Below are positions 7,581 to 16,723 of a stretch of DNA of 64,000 nt, piece after piece (position 1 is the stretch's first letter; every line of letters starts with the position of its first letter). Below the pieces are notes generated by a model. That model worked only from the letters and a program-made list of their open reading frames with translations, made no database searches and was not told the origin of the DNA. The translations under genes and the position numbers were made by a program. Source of the stretch: Mesorhizobium sp. AR02 (GTDB taxonomy: Bacteria > Pseudomonadota > Alphaproteobacteria > Rhizobiales > Rhizobiaceae); the NCBI RefSeq assembly GCF_024746835.1, contig NZ_CP080531.1:1674001-1738000 (forward strand). Direction: 5' to 3'.

Positions 7581-10500
7581 TGAAGGGCTTCAATCTCTCC
7601 GACTGGGCGCTCAGCCACCGCTCCATGGTCTGGTATTTCATGCTGGTCTTCGTGGTGGCTGGCATCTTCTCCTACCTCAATCTCGGCCGTGAGGAAGACC
7701 CAAACTTCACCATCAAGACGATGATCATCCAGGCCAACTGGCCGGGCGCGTCGGTCAAGGAGACATTGCAACAGGTCACCGACCGCATCGAGAAGAAGCT
7801 CGAGGAGCTCGACAGTCTCGACTACACCAAATCCGTCACCACCGCCGGCCAGACCGTCATCTTCGTCAACCTGAAGGACACCACCAAGGCGCGCGATGTC
7901 GTGCCGAACTGGATTCAGGTGCGCAACATGGTCAACGACATCAAGGCGCAGTTTCCGCAAGGCGTGCAGGGGCCGTTCTTCAATGACCGCTTCGGCGATG
8001 TCTACGGCAACATCTACGCCTTCACATCGGACGGGCTGACGCCGCGCCAATTGCGCGACTATGTCGAGGATGTCCGCACCAAGATCCTGACCGTGCCCAA
8101 TGCCGGCAAGGTCGATCTCGTCGGCGCGCAGGACGAAGCGATCTATCTCGAATTCTCGACCCGCCAGATCGCGGCGCTCGGCCTCAACCAGCAAGCGATC
8201 GTGGCAAGCCTGCAGGCGCAGAACGCGATCACGCCGTCCGGTGTCGTCCAGTCCGGACCGGAGCGCATCAGCGTGCGCGTCGGTGGCCAGTTCACCTCCG
8301 AGGACAGCCTGCGCGCCATCAATCTGCGCGTCAACGACCGCTTCTTCCGGCTGAGCGACGTGGCGACGATCACGCGCGGCTATGTCGATCCGCCGGCGGC
8401 GCTGTTCCGTTTCAACGGCCAGGACGCGATCGGGCTCGCCATCGGCATGAAGCCCAACGCCAATCTGCTGCAGTTCGGCGAGGCGCTGCATGAGGAGATG
8501 AACAAGGTGCTGGCCGACCTGCCGGTCGGTGTCGGCGTGCATCTGGTCGCCGACCAGCCCGTCATCGTCGAGGAGGCCGTCTCGGGCTTTACGCGCGCCT
8601 TGTTCGAGGCGGTGGCCATCGTGCTCGCGGTATCGTTCATCAGCCTTGGCATGCGCGCCGGCTTCGTCGTGGCGCTGTCGATCCCGCTGGTGCTGGCCAT
8701 CACCTTCACGGTCATGGAGTATCTCGGCATTTCGCTGCAGCGCATTTCGCTCGGCGCGCTGATCATCGCGCTCGGGCTGCTGGTCGACGACGCGATGATC
8801 GCGGTCGAGATGATGGTGGCGCGGCTGGAGGTCGGCGACAATCTGCGCAAGGCGGCGACCTATGTCTACACATCGACTGCCTTTCCGATGCTGACCGGCA
8901 CGCTGGTGACAGTCGCCGGCTTCATCCCGATCGGCCTCAACTCGAGTGCGGCCGGCGAATACACCTTCACGCTGTTCGTCGTCATCGCCGTGTCGCTGCT
9001 GGTGTCATGGATCGTAGCGGTGCTGTTTGCGCCTCTTCTCGGCGTCACCATCCTGCCGGCAACGATGAAAGCGAAGCATCACGACAAGCCCGGCCGCTTC
9101 ACCGCGCTGTTCCGGCGCGTGCTTGTCGGCTCGGTGCGTCATCACTGGCTGACCATCATCGTCACGGTTTTGTTGTTTGCCGGCTCGATCGCCGGCTTCG
9201 GCCTGGTGCAACAGCAGTTCTTCCCACCGTCGGACCGGCCGGAGCTGATCGTCGACTGGAACCTGCCGCAGAATTCCTCGATCGCCGACACGCGCGACCA
9301 GATGGAGCGGTTCGAGCAGCGGGCGCTGGTCGGCAATCCCGACATCGACCATTTCTCGTCCTATATCGGCCAGGGCGCGGTGCGCTTCGTGCTCGCCTAT
9401 GACGTGCAGCCGGCCAACCCCTATTTCGGCCAGACGGTCATCGTCACCAAGAGCATCGAGGCCCGCAATCGGGTGAAGCCGGCTTTGGAAAAGCTGCTGC
9501 GCGCGGAGTTCGTCGGCACCGACGCTTTCGTCAAGCCGCTGGAACTCGGGCCGCCGGTCGGCCGCCCGGTGCAGTACCGCGTCGGCGGACCCGACATCCA
9601 GACGGTGCGCGAACTGGCGCAGCAATTCGCTGGCGTCATCTCGGTCAATCCGAAGCTCGCCGCGCCAACCTTCGACTGGAACGAGCCGCAGCGCGTGCTG
9701 AGGGTCGACGTGCTGCAGGACAAGGCGCGCCAGCTCGGCATCACCTCCTCCGACATCGCCAGCGCGCTGAACAGCACGGTCGGCGGCGCCACCATCACGC
9801 AGGTGCGCGACGCCACCTATCTGATCAATGTCGTGGCGCGTTCACGCGAGGCCGAGCGCGGTTCGATCGGGACGCTGCAGAACATGCAGCTGCCGACCAG
9901 CACCGGCGAGGCGATCCCGCTCGCGGCGGTGGCCAACTTCCGCTACGACCTCGAGCAGCCGACAGTGTGGCGGCGCGACCGCATTCCGACGATCACCGTG
10001 CGCGCCGGACTGGTCGGTGACGTGCTGCCAGCCACGGTCGTCAACGAGTTGAAGCAATCGGTCGGTGCCTTCATCGCCAAGCTGCCGCCGGGCTATTCGG
10101 TCGAGACCGCCGGCTCGGTCGAGGAAAGCGCCAAAAGCCAGGGTCCGATCGCAGCCGTGGTGCCGCTGATGCTGTTCATCATGGCGACGATCCTGATGGT
10201 GCAGTTGCAAAGCTTCCAGCGCCTGTTCCTGGTCGTGGCGGTGGCACCGCTCGGGCTGATCGGCGTGGTGGCCGCCCTGGTGCCGAGCAGGGCGCCGCTT
10301 GGGTTCGTCGCCATCCTTGGCGTGCTGGCGCTGATCGGCATCCTGATCCGCAACTCGGTCATCCTGATCGTGCAGATCGAGGATCTCGTCAGGGAGGGCA
10401 AGGACCGCTGGGCTGCGGTCATCGAGGCAACCGAACACCGCATGCGGCCGATCGCGCTGACAGCGGCCGCCGCCAGCCTGGCGCTCATCCCGATCGCCCG

Positions 10501-10678
10501 CGAAGTGTTCTGGGGACCGATGGCCTATGCCATGATGGGCGGCATCATCGCCGGTACGGCAATCACGCTGCTGTTCCTGCCGGCGCTTTATGTGACGTGG
10601 TTCCGCATCAAGGAGCCGAAGCAAGGGGACAAATCATCCGTTCCGGAGAACGGCGAACTGGCGCAAAGTTCGACTTAA
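7580..10678 (+). CDS. RND-family efflux pump, inner-membrane transporter
   Basis: 1032 residues, the standard length of AcrB/HAE1-type pumps. There is an N-terminal membrane helix (WYFMLVFVVAGIFSYLNL), two large periplasmic loops, and two sets of transmembrane helices. The paired aspartates LLVDDAMIAVE in the fourth helix are the proton-relay residues. The start at 7580 overlaps the previous stop. The pump uses the proton gradient to expel hydrophobic compounds; the substrate cannot be read from the sequence. It belongs to the TriC/AcrB-like group partnered with lipoprotein adaptors. Confidence 0.9.
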   Translation: MKGFNLSDWALSHRSMVWYFMLVFVVAGIFSYLNLGREEDPNFTIKTMIIQANWPGASVKETLQQVTDRIEKKLEELDSLDYTKSVTTAGQTVIFVNLKDTTKARDVVPNWIQVRNMVNDIKAQFPQGVQGPFFNDRFGDVYGNIYAFTSDGLTPRQLRDYVEDVRTKILTVPNAGKVDLVGAQDEAIYLEFSTRQIAALGLNQQAIVASLQAQNAITPSGVVQSGPERISVRVGGQFTSEDSLRAINLRVNDRFFRLSDVATITRGYVDPPAALFRFNGQDAIGLAIGMKPNANLLQFGEALHEEMNKVLADLPVGVGVHLVADQPVIVEEAVSGFTRALFEAVAIVLAVSFISLGMRAGFVVALSIPLVLAITFTVMEYLGISLQRISLGALIIALGLLVDDAMIAVEMMVARLEVGDNLRKAATYVYTSTAFPMLTGTLVTVAGFIPIGLNSSAAGEYTFTLFVVIAVSLLVSWIVAVLFAPLLGVTILPATMKAKHHDKPGRFTALFRRVLVGSVRHHWLTIIVTVLLFAGSIAGFGLVQQQFFPPSDRPELIVDWNLPQNSSIADTRDQMERFEQRALVGNPDIDHFSSYIGQGAVRFVLAYDVQPANPYFGQTVIVTKSIEARNRVKPALEKLLRAEFVGTDAFVKPLELGPPVGRPVQYRVGGPDIQTVRELAQQFAGVISVNPKLAAPTFDWNEPQRVLRVDVLQDKARQLGITSSDIASALNSTVGGATITQVRDATYLINVVARSREAERGSIGTLQNMQLPTSTGEAIPLAAVANFRYDLEQPTVWRRDRIPTITVRAGLVGDVLPATVVNELKQSVGAFIAKLPPGYSVETAGSVEESAKSQGPIAAVVPLMLFIMATILMVQLQSFQRLFLVVAVAPLGLIGVVAALVPSRAPLGFVAILGVLALIGILIRNSVILIVQIEDLVREGKDRWAAVIEATEHRMRPIALTAAAASLALIPIAREVFWGPMAYAMMGGIIAGTAITLLFLPALYVTWFRIKEPKQGDKSSVPENGELAQSST

Positions 10679-10690
10679 GACCCTGCTGTA

Positions 10691-11029
10691 TCACTCGTTA
10701 TCGTTGGAGGGTACAGGGAGTGATTTGGCGCGCTGCCACGGCGACGATTTTGAGGTACGCCAAGCATGCCAGCCTTTTGGCAAATCGGCCAAGGCAAGGA
10801 TGCTCTCATCGAGCCGAACCACCTGTTCCAGGCCGACGAGCATTATCTCGCCCTCTTCGGCTGGTCCTGGCTCGCTGTTGTGAAATTGCCAACTGCCACC
10901 TTCATCGTTGTAGTTATCGTCGTCATCAGCTTCGTGCACAACGTATGCAATCCAGTCGCCACGTTTGAATATGCTCTTGTCCGATAGCACCGCGACATTG
11001 GGTGGATCTGCAAACTTCCATTCCTTCAT
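10691..11029 (-). CDS. Conserved hypothetical protein, 112 residues
   Basis: I do not recognise a family. It is an acidic, soluble protein without signal peptide or membrane segment, with an aspartate-rich stretch (EADDDDNYNDEGG) followed by WQFHNSEPG and a terminal basic tail. GGGGAATTCC precedes the ATG. It is convergent with the RND pump, 12 nt from its stop, and stands between that operon and the ABC importer operon. Confidence 0.6.
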   Translation of the reverse strand: MKEWKFADPPNVAVLSDKSIFKRGDWIAYVVHEADDDDNYNDEGGSWQFHNSEPGPAEEGEIMLVGLEQVVRLDESILALADLPKGWHAWRTSKSSPWQRAKSLPVPSNDNE

Positions 11030-11066
11030 GGAATTCCCCGAAGACGGTTGGTTTGCGCACAGGAAT

Positions 11067-11816
11067 TCAAGCGGTTCTCACAAACCCCTCGCTGGCGCGT
11101 AACAGATTGCGCGTATAATCCTCTGTCACGCGGTGCGCGACAAGTTGGGCCGCCGTCAGATTCTCCACCGCCTCGCCGCTTTGCATCACCATCAGCCGCT
11201 CGCACATATGGGTGATGATGGCGAGGTCGTGGCTGACCATCAGAAAGGTCAGCTTGCGTCGCCGGCGGACCTCTTCCAGCAGATTGAGCACTTCGGCCTG
11301 CACCGAGGCATCGAGCGCCGAGGTCGGCTCGTCGAGCAGCAGGATCGACGGTTCGAGGATCAGGGCACGCGCGATCGCCACACGTTGGCGCTGGCCGCCC
11401 GACAGCTGATGCGAGTAACGGAAGCGGAAACCGTTGCCGAGGCCAACCTCGTCGAGCGCCTGCTGGATGCGCTTTTCGCCGTCGGCAAAACCATGGATGG
11501 CAAGCGGTTCCTGCAGCAGGCGGTCGACGGTCTGGCGCGGATGCAGCGAGCCATACGGATCCTGGAAGACCATCTGCACCTCGCGATAAAAGGCCTTGTC
11601 GCGGCGCGCGCCAAGCCTCTTGCCGTTGACGGCGATGCTGCCCGAGGCGACCGGCGCAAGGCCGGCGATTGCCCTGAGCAGCGTCGATTTGCCGGAGCCG
11701 CTCTCGCCGACCAGGCCGAAGGATTCGCCTGACCTGACTTCGAGGCTGACGCCTTTCAGCGCGCGAAACCGGTCGAAGATCACTTCCAGCCCGTCGACGG
11801 CAATCGCTGCTGTCAT
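11067..11816 (-). CDS. Peptide/nickel-type ABC importer ATPase (DppF-like)
   Basis: 249 residues, a single ABC domain: Walker [10 protein letters not shown] (near residue 35), signature LSGGQRQRV, Walker [13 protein letters not shown] and the switch histidine in MVSHD. It energises uptake through the two permeases encoded upstream. It overlaps the preceding ATPase gene by ATGA, which fixes the start at 11816. It is the last gene of a five-gene operon. The usual C-terminal oligopeptide-ATPase extension is short here. Confidence 0.88.
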   Translation of the reverse strand: MTAAIAVDGLEVIFDRFRALKGVSLEVRSGESFGLVGESGSGKSTLLRAIAGLAPVASGSIAVNGKRLGARRDKAFYREVQMVFQDPYGSLHPRQTVDRLLQEPLAIHGFADGEKRIQQALDEVGLGNGFRFRYSHQLSGGQRQRVAIARALILEPSILLLDEPTSALDASVQAEVLNLLEEVRRRRKLTFLMVSHDLAIITHMCERLMVMQSGEAVENLTAAQLVAHRVTEDYTRNLLRASEGFVRTA

Positions 11817-12646
11817 GCCGCCCACTCCGGCTTGCGGTCGAGCACCGGCAGCGGGTGGCGCTCGAAGCCGATCCTGGGCATGCAGTTGAGCAGACCGCGG
11901 GTGTAGGGATGCTGGGCCTGGCCGAGTTCGGAGGCCTTGAGCTGCTCGACCACCTTGCCGGCATACATAACGATGACGCGGTCACAGAAGGACGAGACCA
12001 GGCGCAGATCGTGCGAGATGAAGATCAGCCCCATGCCGCGCTCGCTGACCAGCCGGTCGAGGATGCCGAGCACGTCGAGCTGCACCGTGACGTCGAGCGC
12101 CGAGGTCGGCTCGTCGGCAATCATCATCTCCGGCCCGGCGATCAGCATCATGGCGATCATGGCGCGTTGGCCCATGCCGCCGGACACTTCGTGCGGATGC
12201 AGGTCGTAGACACGCTTGGGGTCGCGGATCTGCACCGCTTCCAGCATGGCCAGCGCGCGCTCGCGTGCCTCTGCCTTGGAGACTTTCTCATGGGTGCGCA
12301 GCGTCTCGACGATCTGCCGGCCGATGCTCATCACCGGGTCGAGCGAGTATTTCGGATCCTGCAGGATCATGGCGATGCGGTTGCCCCGCAACGCCCGGCG
12401 TTGTCGTGGCGAGATGCCGAGCAGGTCGATGCCGTCGAAGGCCAATTTCCTGGCCGATATCCTGGCCTGCGGCGGCGTCAGGCCCATGATGGCGCGGCCC
12501 GTCTGCGACTTGCCCGAGCCGGACTCGCCGACGATGCCGAGCCGCTCGCGGCCGAGCGAGAAGGAGACGCCGCGCACCGCCTCGATCAGCCCGGTGCGGG
12601 TCGGGAAGGTGACGCGCAGATCGTCGACGTCGAGAAGCGTGCTCAT
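11813..12646 (-). CDS. Peptide/nickel-type ABC importer ATPase (DppD-like)
   Basis: 277 residues. Walker [10 protein letters not shown], signature VSGGMGQRA (an unusual variant of LSGGQ) and Walker [15 protein letters not shown] are visible. The C-terminal YTRGLLNCMPRIG segment is typical of the OppD/DppD oligopeptide-ATPase tail. It forms a heterodimer with the neighbouring ATPase. The gene lies 10 nt downstream of the permease and overlaps the next gene. Confidence 0.88.
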   Translation of the reverse strand: MSTLLDVDDLRVTFPTRTGLIEAVRGVSFSLGRERLGIVGESGSGKSQTGRAIMGLTPPQARISARKLAFDGIDLLGISPRQRRALRGNRIAMILQDPKYSLDPVMSIGRQIVETLRTHEKVSKAEARERALAMLEAVQIRDPKRVYDLHPHEVSGGMGQRAMIAMMLIAGPEMMIADEPTSALDVTVQLDVLGILDRLVSERGMGLIFISHDLRLVSSFCDRVIVMYAGKVVEQLKASELGQAQHPYTRGLLNCMPRIGFERHPLPVLDRKPEWAA

Positions 12647-12656
12647 TGGTCACCAC

Positions 12657-13583
12657 TCATTGGTCACCGCTACGGGGATCGAGCGCGTCGCGCAGGCCAT
12701 CACCAAGCAGGTTGAAGCCAAGGCTGACGATCAGGATGGCGAAGCCCGGCGCGCCGGCCACCCACCACTGATCGAGGATGAAGCGGCGGCCGGATGCGAT
12801 CATGGTGCCCCATTCGGGCAGCGGCGGCTGCGCGCCGAGACCGAGGAAACCGAGGCCGGCGGCGGTGAGGATGATACCGGCCATGTCGAGCGTCACGCGG
12901 ACGATCAGCGAGGAGATGCAGAGCGGCATGATGTGGCGCAGCACGATGCGGAAGGGCGACGCGCCCATCAGTTGCACCGCCTTGATGTAATCGGAATTGC
13001 GCACCGTCAGCGTTTCGGCGCGCGCGATGCGGGCATAGGGGGGCCAGGAGGTGATGGCTATCGCCAGCACCGCGTTTTCAATGCCGGGGCCGAGCGCCGC
13101 GACGAAGGCCAGCGCCAGAACCAGCTTCGGGAAAGCGAGGAAGATGTCGGTGATGCGCATCAGAATGGCATCGGTCCAGCCGCCGGCATAGCCGGCGACA
13201 GTGCCGACCAGCAGACCGATGGGTGCCGCGATAATGGCAACCAGGATGACGACATAGAGCGTCCAACGCGAGCCGTAGAGGATGCGCGAAAGGATATCGC
13301 GGCCAAGGTCGTCTGTGCCGAACCAGTGCTCAGCGCTCGGCGCCAACAGCCGGGCGTTCTTCAGATCGCCGAAGGTCGGCGAATAGGGTGCCAGCACGCC
13401 GGCAAGGGCAGCAATGACCAGCAGGGCTATGATGATGAGCAAGCCGACAAAGGCCAGCCGATTGGCGGAAAAGCGCCGCCACGCGACATAGGCGCGGCCG
13501 AGCCTCGCCTGCATGCGCGAGGCCGGCCGCTCGCTGAGCAGCCAATCGCGCCGAGAGAGAGGGCGGGCATCGGAGGCGGTCAT
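12657..13583 (-). CDS. Peptide/nickel-type ABC importer permease (DppC-like)
   Basis: 308 residues with an N-terminal membrane helix after residue 40, the DppC N-terminal domain, then five or so helices containing the EAA loop region (GASPFRIVLRHIMP). The start at 13583 (MTASDARPLSRRDW) is preferred because the longer open frame reads into the palindromic repeat at 13607-13698. It forms the pore with the DppB-like partner encoded upstream. Confidence 0.87.
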   Translation of the reverse strand: MTASDARPLSRRDWLLSERPASRMQARLGRAYVAWRRFSANRLAFVGLLIIIALLVIAALAGVLAPYSPTFGDLKNARLLAPSAEHWFGTDDLGRDILSRILYGSRWTLYVVILVAIIAAPIGLLVGTVAGYAGGWTDAILMRITDIFLAFPKLVLALAFVAALGPGIENAVLAIAITSWPPYARIARAETLTVRNSDYIKAVQLMGASPFRIVLRHIMPLCISSLIVRVTLDMAGIILTAAGLGFLGLGAQPPLPEWGTMIASGRRFILDQWWVAGAPGFAILIVSLGFNLLGDGLRDALDPRSGDQ

Positions 13584-13606
13584 GACGATGCCTCTTGAGG
13601 CTGTCG

Positions 13607-13698
13607 ACCCCCACTCCGGTCTGCTTCGCAGACCACCTCTCCCCCGTTTGACGGGGGAGAGGAAAGGCGCCAAGCGTGCGGCCGGCCGGAGTGGGGGT
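13607..13698. repeat. Palindromic repeat inside an ABC-transporter operon
   Basis: The outer arms ACCCCCACTCCGG (13607-13619) and CCGGAGTGGGGGT (13686-13698) are perfectly complementary. An inner hairpin with CCTCTCCCCC and GGGGGAGAGG encloses GTTTGAC. The element sits between the two permease genes of one operon, so it may trim or stabilise the transcript between them. It differs from the repeat at 3755-3853 but shares its fold-back design. Confidence 0.8.
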
Positions 13699-13737
13699 GA
13701 TTGGCCGCAGCCGAGCCCGAAAGTGGGATACCTCTGC

Positions 13738-14799
13738 TCATCTTACCTTCGTCCTCGGATCGAGCACGCGGTAAAGCAGGTCGGACAGAAGATTGATGCC
13801 GATGAACACCGAGCCGATGACGATGGTGCCGCCGAGCACGGCGTTCATGTCGGCGTTCTGCAGCGAGTTGGTGATGTAGAGGCCGATACCAGGCCAGGAG
13901 AAGACGGTCTCGGTCAACACCGAACCTTCGAGCAGCCCGGCATAGGAGAGCGCGATCACGGTGACCATCGGCACGGCGGCGTTGCGCAGCGCGTGGCCCC
14001 AGATGATGCGGGTTTCCGACAGGCCCTTGGCGCGCGCGGCGACGATGTATTCCTGGGCCAATTCGTTGAGCATGAACGAGCGCGTCATGCGGCTGATATA
14101 GGCGAGCGAGAAATAGCCGAGCAGCGAGGCCGGCAGGATGATGTGCCGGAAGGCGTCCCAGAAGACGTCCCACTGTCCCTGCATCGCAGAGTCGAGCAGA
14201 TAGAAGCCGGTGATCGGCGTGAAGGTGTATTCGTAGACGACGTCGAGCCGGGCCGGGAAAGCCACCCATTTCAGCTTGGCATAGAACAGCACAAGGCCAA
14301 GCAGGCCGAGCCAGAAGATCGGCACGGAATAGCCGATCAGACCGATGACGCGCACGATCTGGTCGATGAGGCTGCCGCGCTTGACCGCGGCCAGCACGCC
14401 AAGTGGTACGCCAAACAGTGCGCCGATCAGTGTCCCCAGTGTCGCCAGTTCCGTCGTTGCCGGAAGTGCGCGGCGGATGTCGGTCATGACCGGATTGGTG
14501 GTCAGCACCGAGGTGCCGAAATCACCGTTCAGGGCATTTTTCACATAGATGTAGAACTGCTCGACCAGTGGCAGGTCGAGACCCATTTCGCGGCGCGTGC
14601 GCTCGACGACATTGAGGGGCGCCCGATCACCGAGCACCGCCAGCACCGGATCGATCGGAATGACACGGCCGATGAAGAAGGTCACCGCGAGCAGACCGAG
14701 ATAGGTCGTGACCGCGATGACCAGGAATCGGCCGACCGCCGAGAGAATAACGACTGCGCGGGCGCTGCCGCGCCCGCCCTCGTTTTCAACCGCGCTCAT
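13738..14799 (-). CDS. Peptide/nickel-type ABC importer permease (DppB-like)
   Basis: 353 residues. An N-terminal helix (VITVTTYLGLLAVTFFIG-like, residues ~25-45) carries the family's start, followed by a periplasmic segment and five more helices with the conserved [13 protein letters not shown] EAA loop ([22 protein letters not shown]). It lies 18 nt downstream of the substrate-binding protein gene. Confidence 0.88.
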   Translation of the reverse strand: MSAVENEGGRGSARAVVILSAVGRFLVIAVTTYLGLLAVTFFIGRVIPIDPVLAVLGDRAPLNVVERTRREMGLDLPLVEQFYIYVKNALNGDFGTSVLTTNPVMTDIRRALPATTELATLGTLIGALFGVPLGVLAAVKRGSLIDQIVRVIGLIGYSVPIFWLGLLGLVLFYAKLKWVAFPARLDVVYEYTFTPITGFYLLDSAMQGQWDVFWDAFRHIILPASLLGYFSLAYISRMTRSFMLNELAQEYIVAARAKGLSETRIIWGHALRNAAVPMVTVIALSYAGLLEGSVLTETVFSWPGIGLYITNSLQNADMNAVLGGTIVIGSVFIGINLLSDLLYRVLDPRTKVR

Positions 14800-14817
14800 G
14801 CGGCGCGTCCGTGGGCG

Positions 14818-16461
14818 TTACTCTTTCGAGACCGGCCCGACGAAGTTGGTGTCGAAGCTCGGGCCGAGTGCAAAGCTCTTGAGGTTCTTGTGCAGGCCAG
14901 CCACTTCCAGCTGCTGATGGATGATGACGAAGGGGCTGGTGTCGAGAATCTTCTTCTGCAGATCCTTGTACATATCGGCGCGCTTGCCCGAATCCTTCTC
15001 CAGCAGTGCTGCTTCTGTTTCCTTGGTCAGATCCGGAATATCCCAGCTGTTGCGCCAGGCGAGCGTGTGGGATTTGCCGGCATCCGAATTGTCCGGGTTC
15101 GAGGCAAAGGTCTGGGCGTTGGAGTTGGGGTCGAAATAGTCCTGGCCCCAATTGCCGATATAGATGTCATGGTTGCGGGCGCGGTACTTGGTCAGCGTCT
15201 GCTTGCCATCGCCGGGGATGATCTCCAGCTTGATGCCGGCCTGACCCAGTGTCTGCTGGATCGATTCCGCCATGCCGGTGGTCGGCTGGCCGGTGCGCAC
15301 GTCCATGGTCACGCTGAAGCCGTCCGGCAGGCCGGCCTTGGCCAGAAGTTCCTTGGCCTTGGCGACATCGAGCTTGAACGGGTTGTCGTCCACGGCGCCA
15401 AGGTCGCCCTTGGGCAGGAAGGATTGGTGGATTTCGCCAATGCCCTTGAGGATGGTCGAGCTCAACGCATCGTAGTCGACGAGATATTTGAAGGCTTGGC
15501 GGACCTCGGGTTTCGCCAGATTCGGATTCTTCTGGTTGAGGCTGATGTAATAGACCGTGCCCTTCGGCGCGCTGGTGGTGGTGAGGTCGGCGTTCTTGGC
15601 GATGGCGTCGAGATCGTTCGGCTCGAGGTTGCGGGCAACGTCGATGTCGCCGGCTTCCAGCGCCAGGCGCTGGGCCGAGCTTTCCTTCATGTTGCGGTAG
15701 ATGACGCGGGCAAGCTTGGCCTTTTCGCCGTGATAATTGTCGTTGCGCTCCATGACGACGGCTTCGTTGGCCCGCCATTCACGCAGCTTGTAGGCGCCCG
15801 AGCCGGCATAGCCGGTCTTCAGCCAGGCATTGCCGAAGTCATTGTCCCATTTGTAGTCGGCGGTGGGCGCTGCCTTGACGACATGCTCCTTGACCAGCTT
15901 GGCATCGACGACCGAGGCGACGGTGGCCGAGAGACAGTTCAGCACGAAGCTCGGCGCATAGGCCTTGTCGACAGTGAACTGGAATGTGGTGTCGTCGACG
16001 GCCTTGGCCTTTTCGGCGACGTTGTCGCCGCTGATGCCGAACTGGTCGATGATGAAGGCCGGGCTCTTGTCCAGCTTGACGGCGCGCTCGAACGAATAGG
16101 CGACATCGGCCGCGGTGATCGGATTGCCCGAGGCGAATTTGAGGCCGGGCTTGAGCTTGAAGGTATAGGTCAGGCCATCGTCGGAGACGGTCCAGCTTTC
16201 GGCGAGATCGGGCTTGACCTTGGAGGTGTCGCTGAGGTCGAGGCGGACAAGCAGGTCGTAGGTGTTGCCGGTGACTTCGGCGGTCGACAGCTCGAACGCT
16301 TCGCCCGGATCCATGGTGATGATGTCGTCGATGGCGAAACCTTCGACCAGCGTGTCGGCCGGCGTGACGGCGAAGGCAGGCGCTGCGCCAATGAGCAGCG
16401 CGGACATCGCCGCGCCCGCAAGCAAGGTACGCGAGCGAAGAGCAAACTTTTCCATCATCAT
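14818..16461 (-). CDS. ABC importer substrate-binding protein, family 5
   Basis: 547 residues: signal peptide (about 1-31, ending AFA), then the DppA/OppA-type (SBP_bac_5) fold, including the motif region ESWTVSDDGLTYTFKLKPGLKF near residue 90. It is the first gene of the operon and delivers a peptide, sugar or opine-like ligand; the ligand cannot be named from sequence. AGGGAA lies 8-9 nt before the first ATG. A palindromic operator candidate is 110 nt upstream. Confidence 0.88.
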   Translation of the reverse strand: MMMEKFALRSRTLLAGAAMSALLIGAAPAFAVTPADTLVEGFAIDDIITMDPGEAFELSTAEVTGNTYDLLVRLDLSDTSKVKPDLAESWTVSDDGLTYTFKLKPGLKFASGNPITAADVAYSFERAVKLDKSPAFIIDQFGISGDNVAEKAKAVDDTTFQFTVDKAYAPSFVLNCLSATVASVVDAKLVKEHVVKAAPTADYKWDNDFGNAWLKTGYAGSGAYKLREWRANEAVVMERNDNYHGEKAKLARVIYRNMKESSAQRLALEAGDIDVARNLEPNDLDAIAKNADLTTTSAPKGTVYYISLNQKNPNLAKPEVRQAFKYLVDYDALSSTILKGIGEIHQSFLPKGDLGAVDDNPFKLDVAKAKELLAKAGLPDGFSVTMDVRTGQPTTGMAESIQQTLGQAGIKLEIIPGDGKQTLTKYRARNHDIYIGNWGQDYFDPNSNAQTFASNPDNSDAGKSHTLAWRNSWDIPDLTKETEAALLEKDSGKRADMYKDLQKKILDTSPFVIIHQQLEVAGLHKNLKSFALGPSFDTNFVGPVSKE

Positions 16462-16570
16462 GGTGATTGTTCCCTGTTTTGTTGGTTTGTTGACCTGAGT
16501 TCCCGGCTCAGGATTGCGGTGTTCTTTTCAAGACCGATAACGGCCATTTGACCGCTTACCGTCGTGGTTT

Positions 16571-16586
16571 TTGTCCAATTGGTCAA
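16571..16586. promoter_or_regulatory. Palindrome, candidate operator for the ABC importer operon
   Basis: TTGTCCAATTGGTCAA is a palindrome with only one mismatched pair (t/t at positions 4 and 13). It lies 110 nt upstream of the binding-protein gene, in a 262-bp gap. Its TGGTC/GACCA-like half sites resemble GntR-family operators, but no regulator gene is adjacent, so the binding protein is unknown. Confidence 0.4.
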
Positions 16587-16723
16587 CAGCATATCCGGCG
16601 GCCTCGTGGCGGGCAACGAGCATTTTATACGCGGACCCATTGGACCAGAATGGCGGGCAGCGCGTCGACGCATAGGCCGGCCAATCGAGGCAGTCGAACG
16701 AGAAAAATCTGCTAGTTTTCGAG

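Noticed and set aside
13513-16551. 1012-codon plus-strand open frame over the ABC permease and binding-protein genes
   Set aside because: Composition is Asp/His/Gly/Arg-rich antisense translation of recognised ABC genes on the minus strand; no domains.
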